NCBI GenBank assembly: GCA_004764695.1
Contig: SMSO01000007.1
Location: 2,239,270-2,303,269, forward strand
Reading direction: 5' to 3'
Origin: Schizochytrium sp. TIO01
Lineage: Eukaryota; Sar; Bigyra; Thraustochytrida; Thraustochytriidae
Length of the DNA stretch: 64,000 nt
In this document: in pieces, positions 56,568-64,000 of the stretch
Position numbering within the stretch: position 1 is the first letter of the stretch
How the letters are laid out: every line of letters begins with the position of its first letter
Notes under the pieces: generated by a model
What the model saw: the letters and a program-made list of their open reading frames with translations, nothing else
Database searches by the model: none
Told to the model about the DNA's origin: nothing
Made by a program: the position numbers and the translations under genes

Positions 56568-59500
56568 ACCAGACGTTGACCTTCAACCTGGGCTGTGCCA
56601 CATCCACTAACGTTTTTGCCAACTTATGGAGCAGTTAGTACTTTGTTTTGTTGCGAATAGAATGACGTTTACTCTACAAGCTAACCCAGATGATAACGAT
56701 GGTCATACATGCAAGAACCACCTCTTTTTCATTAGTAAGTTCAACTTAAAGCGTTCTCAGGCTCAGAACTATGAGTTCAGGAGTACACACCTATGAAACA
56801 TTATATGGTTTTATCTACTCAATGAAAAAATAGGCCTACAAAAATAATTGCCACCTGCACTGAGATATTCCAATTTTAATATAAATATTGAGCTAGCACA
56901 ATAATACCTCTAGCCGGAAACCCATCCATATGCTGCTAGCGATCAAACAGGGGTATCATATTCTTTGCGATGACAACTGACTGGGCGCAGATTGACCGAA
57001 GGTAAATTCATGATCGGCAGGTTCTTGTTTCCTTACTGTTACCCTAAACATCAAACTCAAATTCACCCAACTTCAAAAGGACCTTCCTTTGTTTTCACCT
57101 GATTGAAAGTCACAGCTGATATTGTACATTTTGTTGTTGCTCTGTGCAATGTGTGAACAATATATAACGGATATGTTTTTATTTGCTCTATTTTGACTCT
57201 TGTAATCGCAAAGGATGACTTGCCAAACCCCTGCGACCGTCCCAAAGGGCTCAGCTGCACAAAGTATGGCATCAGTTTAAAAGACAGCATATCTAGCTGC
57301 TTGACCCATATTGCATCGACAGCCCATCTAGTCGTCCGGTGAGGGAAATTTGACTGTAAATTGAAGGGTACATGTCTGTCTACTGTTCAATATTGTAAGG
57401 AATTTTATCCATCTTTTGTTATAACAAGCAAAGATAGCTTCGAGCATTGCCTTATTTTGGGAACCCTACTATAAATTCAATAATACCGCTCCTCCTTGAC
57501 ACGCTAAAGCAAATGCCTTTCGAAAATAGTTCACTTCTCTCACAAATGTCGTAACTCAATAGTACTGTTTGAAAAAACATGAACTCAAAAGTCATTGACA
57601 TTTCCTCTTTGTCATAGTTTACCTCGCCGTTGATCCGTGCGACATATTCCGAGCTGTAGTGATCATGACGTGCCTCGACTGGCGAACGACAAATTCACTG
57701 TAACAGAAAATATAATTGTAGAACTAGTTAAGCTAGAGTCTGAAGACGGCATCTTGCTTCTCAGCTTTGCTTAATCTTATTTCATCTACTGTGGGTTTTG
57801 CATTACCGACCTCAGTGGGAGAACAATATTTCTCTCTTTTCTTTCAAGCATCTGAGATTTATTTATTTTTAACAAAGAAAAGCTAAGAGTTGTGGTCAAA
57901 CTCACTGACGCAGAAAACAAATTTACTTGCTACGACATGTAAGTAATATATAATCTGAAATTTAATAACAGGAGCACGTTCAGCAGTTACATTGCTTCGC
58001 TATCTAGGTCATCTTGATTGAACCACAAATAAAATAATATAATTAAGTAGAGTAGACAACAGGCAATACGAAACGCTTGTGGCCACCTTTGGGTTGTGTT
58101 CAGCACAAGCTCTCCTTTATTCCAGTGTCTTCTAATATATTTAGGTTTTCAGTTCTTTGATGGGAGGGTCTGCTTGATTATGCGATGTAACAGTAGACAT
58201 GATAGGCTTTCAAATATCATGACTGCACGTTACTCTGAATTCCTATCAAGCCTACGTTGCGTCATTATGCAAAAAACGCACCTGAGCACCTACCTGACTC
58301 TCACTTGTCAAAAGGCCCCGTTAACCTTTTGTCGGGGTGGAAACTCAAGTGAAGTAAGTGCATCTATCTCACGATGATGGAAATATCTTATAATCTCCTT
58401 TCATCTTTTCATAAACACCGCTAGCCTTTCCTCTACAACAAATTTTTAATTTCAATTATCTGGCAACATCGTCACTGGAAGACTCCTGACGACATCTTAC
58501 TCAGCGCTTGACCTCGGTAGCCAGCGGCTAGCTTTGGATTTGTCGTATAAAGCCGAACGATTTACCTTTTTTTGTTTGTTTTTTGGTTTTTCACGATCCA
58601 CTGCATGGTAGGTAGTACCTAGTGGGTTTCTAATAATTAGCGTGAGAATAGAAGGCAATTATTAGAAAGGCGATTGACCGCCTTTAGAGTTCGGGACTTG
58701 AAAATTGATCGCTTGCGTGTGAAACGTTGCTGAGTCCAAATACGACTTTCTCATATCAATTGTTTATCCCTGAGCAGGCAGACAACAGCGTTCGGTATCC
58801 TTAATGGGCATGTCTTACGCATCAAGGCCGCTCGTGTCGTCACTCTTTCGGTTTAGTCCAACCAGAGACAGCGGAAAAATAAAACATAAAACATAGGCTC
58901 ATTCAAAATACTAATCTTTTCTTTTTCTCCTACCACCGGTACAATGCCATCTATTCAAATAATTCAACCCATGCAATTGGGATCCTCGACCTCTTAGGCT
59001 AGCCTGCGTTAGATAGAACATATTACTCTCAGGTTTCTGCAAGCAGTTTCATGCATTCAGTCTTAGTATTGAAAGCCAGGAAAATGCTTTGAAGAATTAA
59101 TAGACACTTGCTGAGAAAGTCTAAAAGTACAGCACCATAGTAGCTTTAAAATGATTTTTGCTCTTTTGTTTTATTCAGAAGAATAAGGAATAACTTCAAA
59201 TTGATTCAGCCACTCAGACGAATCAGAAATGTCCCGGTAGCTCGAATACATGAAAGTACGACGGCGAGGGGGTTAGTAAAGTCTTACAAAAAGCAAAGCC
59301 CAAGGCAGCCAGCATCATTGCATTTCAAGTTAGCCTGAGTTAAGTGAAGGTGCACGAAGCTGACGGACTACGATAGGCAGAAGACAAAAGGCTGAGGTTA
59401 AGCAAGCTTGACATTGAATTCGTCATCGTAGCAAAGCAAGCAAGCATCCCATCCAAGGAGGGCCACAGAGCAGCGCTTACAAACTACGCATTGGCACATA

Positions 59501-59848
59501 GAACGCGAACAAGGTTGTAATTGCCCCTCACGCTAAGTTTGCAACTGCTTGCAATTCCCAAGCTTGCGATTAGTCGAGTTCGTAGTTGTGGTATTCGGTC
59601 ACATATACAGATAAGCATATTGTGGTCTCGGTAAACCTGCAATCTTACATTCCCTCTGGCGCGACTTGTCGCAGCGCACCTTCCCAGGTTACTTTTACTA
59701 GCTGGCTCATTGGAATCAGGATCATTGAAGCTGGATTGGCTACTTACATCGCCATCACTGTCTGAGCGTTTTCTTTACTCGTGTGGTCTTGGGAAAGCGC
59801 AGCTTCTCAGATTCTTTGTACATGCACCCAAGGTTTTGAATCGAGAGC
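56568..59848. other. Intergenic stretch, no supported gene
   Basis: 3.3 kb between the divergent ankyrin and myosin genes. Frames are short and unremarkable, the longest at 58096-58377 (+, 93 codons). No tandem array is present. A frame at 59710-59907 overlaps the myosin start in another phase and is discounted. Confidence 0.6.
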
Positions 59849-62800
59849 ATGGCCTTGGTATGGATAAAAGATGCAGAACGAGTGTGGTCGCAAGCACAAT
59901 TGTATGATAGCAAACCAAAAGAGGCTCTTGAACCAACACAAACAAAGGATACAATTACTCAAGGAGAGGCGTGCGAGCAGCACCAGGTAAATGGCAAGAG
60001 TGCAAGTTATTCATGCTCTATTCTACCAAGACTCGATACAGGTGAAGCATCCGCACTTCAGAATAAAGAGCAAGATTTACCCATCCACAACAAAAATGAC
60101 ATTGATACTGTTTACCTTCCGTGCTCGGGAAGAGACGAATCACATCTTGATGATTTTACAAATTTACTTTACATTCACGAGGCTAGCATCCTCCACAATT
60201 TGGAGCAACGGTTCTTGAAAAAGCAACCATACACTTTTATCAGTCGTGTTTTACTTTCAGTAAATCCAATTACGGAGATTGACGAGCCAGTAGACCTTGT
60301 AGGATCACAAGATGCATTGAAACGTCCCCATCCATACAGTGTCGCAGAGCATGCATTTCAGCAGATGGAACGGGAATCCAGAAGTCAATGTGTGGTTGTC
60401 AGCGGTGAGTCTGGTTCAGGGAAAACAGAAACTAGCAAGCGAGTCATCCGTCACATTGTCATGCGCACAGGAAAATCATGTTTTGTTGATGAGCAGCTAT
60501 TGGCTGCTTCACCGATCTTAGAAGCTTTTGGGAACGCTCAAACTGTCAGCAATGGAAACTCGTCAAGATTTGGCAAATTTGTTAACTTATACTTTGACAA
60601 CAAAACCAACTCCTTTCGGCGTGCAGCCATCAAATCCTACCTTCTTGAAAGATCGCGTGTTGTGACATTCGATTACAACGAACGAAGTTTTCATATTTTC
60701 TATCAAATTCTCGCGGGCGCTGATGACGAGCTCCGCGCAGCACTGCTTCTAGACCAATATACTGGACCTTATTCCACAAATGTTCGTGAGTCTCGGGATA
60801 AAGTTGATTTCTTGCGCCTAGCTGAGAGCATGAAACTCTTTGGCATCAGCGCGGAAAAGTCCCAAGACGTTTTTGCAGTAGTTGCGGCAATTCTTCACCT
60901 CGCAGGAATCAATTTCATAAATACTGATTCTGCCGAAGGAAATATTGCACATATTGCACATTTCTCACGCCCATCTCTTCGCGCTGCAGCAATATTACTC
61001 GGAGTAGATGAGAACGAACTTTTGCGTCTAATATGTGAGAAAACCATGGTTTTACGTGGAGAGACAATGGTATCGCAGCGGACCGCAGAGGCAGCAACCC
61101 AAGCTCGCGATGCGCTAGCGAAGGCGTTGTACCAGCGTCTTTTTGACTGGATCTTAGGTCAGATTAATCATGTTCTGGGAAACCCACAAGCGTTAGGAGC
61201 CATAGAAAGAGGCAGTGTAGACAGATTTCAGCAGCAAGAAAAGGATCATGATCAAGCAACCAGTAGAACGGAAAATGGTATTCTTTCAACAGAAGAAACT
61301 TTCATAGGAATTCTTGACATTTTTGGCTTTGAATCCTTTGAGAAAAACAGTTTTGAACAGCTCCTGATTAACTTTGCGAACGAAGCCCTACAAACAATAT
61401 TTAACGAACAGCTATTTCAGGCGGAACTGGACCTTTATAGAGCCGAAAACCTTGATATTGGTGACATGAATAACCCACCGAATAACAAATGTGTGGACTG
61501 TCTTGCACTATTTCGCACTGTGCGTAAGTCTGACCTTCAGCAGGAGGAATGTCTGAATACACCTGGGGCACCTTCCCTTTCGCCGATTTCTGTACCTTCC
61601 CCCTCTGCCCTGCAGCCTTCGTGGTCTAATAGTGTAAACAGTGTCTCGACTAAAAGCGAACGTATTCCGGGACTTCTTGCCGCACTCAACACAATTTCTG
61701 TTGGACCCGAACCTACTGACAAAAAGCTCATCGCCTATCTGCACCGAAATTTCCAAGGACGTCCTTGTTATATTGACCCACATCCACGTCTTGCAGCATG
61801 TACGTTCATTATCGATCATTATGCAGGGCAAGTTTCGTATACAATCCATGGGTTTGTTGAAAAAAATTCTGATAGTCTACCACCAGAAGCGGACGCATTT
61901 TTTGCTGCACAGACAAATGGATCGAAGATCATCAAAAGTATGTTTGCATCAACAGGTAATGATGAAGAAACCCATGGGATGCCTAACCGTGCTTCTCTTC
62001 GGCAGAAAGTTTCTTCAAAGAAAAGTAAATCAATTGCAGCAACATTTGAAGAACAGATCCGTTCTCTCATGAATGTCATTGACGAAACGCAATGCTCTTT
62101 CGTACGCTGTATTAAGCCAAATGCTGCTCTCAACCCAGCTTGCGGTTTCGATCCAAAGTATGTGTCTCGACAGCTCAGTTGTCTGAGTATTCCACAGACC
62201 GCCCAACTTCTGCAAGCTGGACTCCCAGGTCGACTATCTTATTCTGTACTACACCAAACGTTTGGCCCTATGCTTCGAGCAGAATTGCCCGCTCAATTAC
62301 TGGAGCGTGTGACCAGCGATCCACTTTACGAGCAAATTGCTATCAAGTGTATACTTAGATCTCTCGGTGCCAATGACTCGCAGTGCAAATTTGGTAAAAC
62401 TCGGATTTTCTTTGCCAATGGTGTCCTTGCAATGCTTGATGCAAAATTCAAGGCGATAGAGGCAGGGACGGAAAGTATTCCCAATACCCTCGTAGTTGAT
62501 ATTGAAAGAGCCTGTGCTGTTCGTGCTGCCCGTAGCATCTTGATTAGGGTTGGTGCACTAAGACGCAGACGCCTCTGTCAACAACGTCGCACTGCACTAC
62601 AATCTCATGTTTCCACAGTCTTACAAGCACACGTGAGACGAAAACTTGCTCAAAGAGCCTTCGCACGCAAAATAAATGCTATTATCACTATCCAGCGCAT
62701 ATGGCGGACCCATGCAAAGGACGTAGCTTGTGCCACTAAAATTCAAGCATTTTTTCGGGGCAGAATTCAGCGCCAAAAGTTTATGTGCGTATGCCGTGCC

Positions 62801-64000
62801 GTACGAACTCTGCAACGTGCATGGCAGCTCCGTGCTGACCTTTTCATCTATAGCTCCTCTGAAAATGGTACAGTGTACACGGTCTCGACAGACTCAGAAC
62901 TTGGAGACGATTGGCACACCAGGATTGCAGAAGCGGATCTTCATCACGAGGAATACTTTTGCTCAAGCTCCAGTTCCATAAATCTATACAAGGTCAATGA
63001 TGATGAGTTGATGCATTTGCATCAGCATCTGCAACAACGTCCTTGTCAGGACAGCCATGCTGGTGGCGTGCCATTATCTTCAGGCTCCAACTACACTACT
63101 CGCCAATTGGAATCAAATAGTCGCGGATGTACTTCTATCGGAACCCATCTAGTTGGTAACCAGCAACGTCTTCCTGATGTATGTGAAGAAGAAGCAAGTG
63201 ATATAGAGACTTACAGCTTTCGCCAGCAAGATGTGGCTGTTGGACAGCAAATTCTTCAAGGGATCTCAAGTCAAGGTAAGGTTTATACAACCTCTGAACA
63301 ACACAGTAGAAACGTTGAGATGGAGACAAAGCAGTCAGAGGAAGAAATAGAAAGAGACAATGGGGGCAACAATGGTGATGACGAAGATAGCGAGGCATTA
63401 GTTCCTGATGCAGGGGTAGTACTCAATCACCTTGGAGAGGATGAAGACATTTACGATTCCGATGCAAATGGATATCATGCTGATGATGATGGTAATTATG
63501 TTGATGAAGATGACGAAGAGGAGGATGAGCAACAAAGAGAGGAGTCTGAAGGCAAAACTGGAGCAAATGATGATAGAACTGGGGTCTCAAGAAATGGATG
63601 CAGCAGTGAGACCTCACTGGGCGGACCACTCAGCATGTCGAATGTTGACCGCACTGGAGAAGGTGCAAGGCCACCTCAGCAATCCAAAGGAAGTCGAGAT
63701 AGGAATAATAATAGCAAGATGCAAAAGCTCAGGCCTTTTTCGGGTGGTGAACAAGTGGTATTATCGATTGCCGATGTAGCAAGTGATGCAAATTCGGGCA
63801 ACCATCTCCGTACAAAACGCCTCCATAGTCGCAATAGTATATCTAGGCAACGTGATAGTATACAAGGCAGCAACATCGATGAGAAGGTATTTGAAAACTC
63901 ATACGCTGGAGCGAACAGGCCCATCTCCCGTCAAAGAGGGTCTGTAGAGTTGCTACGAAAAGATGCAAAGCGTGAAGGCCCTGTGCCAGCCACAGGCACT
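59849..64000 (+). CDS. Myosin heavy chain, unconventional, partial at the 3' end
   Basis: Actin-based motor; 1384 codons without an intron or stop run off the right edge. The ATG follows an in-frame TGA four codons earlier. Order: VWIKDAERVW (4-13) of the N-terminal SH3-like region, a polar linker (20-100), motor core from DDFTNLLYIHEASILHNLEQRF-like text at 101-122, P-loop GESGSGKT (186-193), switch I NGNSSRFGKF (235-244), DALAK (421-425), switch II and relay DIFGFESFEKNSFEQLLINF (490-509), FVRCIKPN (751-758), a divergent SH1 helix (775-797), converter (FGKTRIFF, 848-855), then about four to six IQ-like motifs (884-997). Beyond lies a Ser-, Gln- and Asp/Glu-rich tail with an acidic run near residue 1225, and no long coiled coil so far. 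The relay-side loop has about 45 extra residues (about 560-605). Class not assigned. Confidence 0.93.
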   Translation, partial: MALVWIKDAERVWSQAQLYDSKPKEALEPTQTKDTITQGEACEQHQVNGKSASYSCSILPRLDTGEASALQNKEQDLPIHNKNDIDTVYLPCSGRDESHLDDFTNLLYIHEASILHNLEQRFLKKQPYTFISRVLLSVNPITEIDEPVDLVGSQDALKRPHPYSVAEHAFQQMERESRSQCVVVSGESGSGKTETSKRVIRHIVMRTGKSCFVDEQLLAASPILEAFGNAQTVSNGNSSRFGKFVNLYFDNKTNSFRRAAIKSYLLERSRVVTFDYNERSFHIFYQILAGADDELRAALLLDQYTGPYSTNVRESRDKVDFLRLAESMKLFGISAEKSQDVFAVVAAILHLAGINFINTDSAEGNIAHIAHFSRPSLRAAAILLGVDENELLRLICEKTMVLRGETMVSQRTAEAATQARDALAKALYQRLFDWILGQINHVLGNPQALGAIERGSVDRFQQQEKDHDQATSRTENGILSTEETFIGILDIFGFESFEKNSFEQLLINFANEALQTIFNEQLFQAELDLYRAENLDIGDMNNPPNNKCVDCLALFRTVRKSDLQQEECLNTPGAPSLSPISVPSPSALQPSWSNSVNSVSTKSERIPGLLAALNTISVGPEPTDKKLIAYLHRNFQGRPCYIDPHPRLAACTFIIDHYAGQVSYTIHGFVEKNSDSLPPEADAFFAAQTNGSKIIKSMFASTGNDEETHGMPNRASLRQKVSSKKSKSIAATFEEQIRSLMNVIDETQCSFVRCIKPNAALNPACGFDPKYVSRQLSCLSIPQTAQLLQAGLPGRLSYSVLHQTFGPMLRAELPAQLLERVTSDPLYEQIAIKCILRSLGANDSQCKFGKTRIFFANGVLAMLDAKFKAIEAGTESIPNTLVVDIERACAVRAARSILIRVGALRRRRLCQQRRTALQSHVSTVLQAHVRRKLAQRAFARKINAIITIQRIWRTHAKDVACATKIQAFFRGRIQRQKFMCVCRAVRTLQRAWQLRADLFIYSSSENGTVYTVSTDSELGDDWHTRIAEADLHHEEYFCSSSSSINLYKVNDDELMHLHQHLQQRPCQDSHAGGVPLSSGSNYTTRQLESNSRGCTSIGTHLVGNQQRLPDVCEEEASDIETYSFRQQDVAVGQQILQGISSQGKVYTTSEQHSRNVEMETKQSEEEIERDNGGNNGDDEDSEALVPDAGVVLNHLGEDEDIYDSDANGYHADDDGNYVDEDDEEEDEQQREESEGKTGANDDRTGVSRNGCSSETSLGGPLSMSNVDRTGEGARPPQQSKGSRDRNNNSKMQKLRPFSGGEQVVLSIADVASDANSGNHLRTKRLHSRNSISRQRDSIQGSNIDEKVFENSYAGANRPISRQRGSVELLRKDAKREGPVPATGT

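Overview
This is nuclear DNA from a eukaryote, probably a unicellular, intron-poor protist. The evidence is spliceosomal GT-AG introns (two in a TRAPP-subunit gene, one in a complex I gene), a mitochondrial presequence on a complex I subunit, a myosin, tandem SMC5 genes and a Ctf18-RFC subunit, most of them in single uninterrupted exons. A stramenopile such as a labyrinthulomycete would fit the compact genes between repeat-rich gaps, but nothing here proves the lineage. Genes start at ATG in favourable contexts, and the standard code with all three stops explains every gene.

Layout. Positions 1-141 hold the edge of a coiled-coil gene leaving the window on the left (minus strand). About 142-24,290 shows no gene I can support and is packed with simple-sequence arrays, mostly tetranucleotides; the largest are GTTT, AAAC with fixed spacers, AATG/AATC and TTAC. 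From 24.3 to 46 kb is a compact gene block: a three-finger C2H2 protein (+), a TRAPPC2L-like trafficking subunit with three exons (-), a CRYZL1-like pseudo-oxidoreductase (+), a DSCC1-like cohesion factor (-), two tandem SMC5 genes (both -), and a single-pass membrane protein of unknown family (-). From 46 to 50.1 kb repeats return. From 50.3 to 64 kb come a paralogue of the membrane protein (+), the 24-kDa complex I subunit NDUFV2 with one intron (+), an ankyrin-repeat protein (-), and a myosin (+) that runs off the right edge.

Functional themes. DSCC1, SMC5-B and SMC5-A lie on one strand and all act in sister-chromatid cohesion or repair. TRAPPC2L and CRYZL1 are divergently transcribed from a 672-bp gap, and both belong to membrane-traffic machinery in animals (TRAPP tethering and the Rab5-effector FERRY complex). 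The most notable observations are the tandem SMC5 duplication, in which one copy has lost the first glycine of the Walker A motif, and the pair of membrane-anchored paralogues that define a domain I cannot assign to a known family.

Limits: homology calls come from remembered family patterns, not searches. Exon boundaries are read from splice consensus, reading frame and family alignment only.
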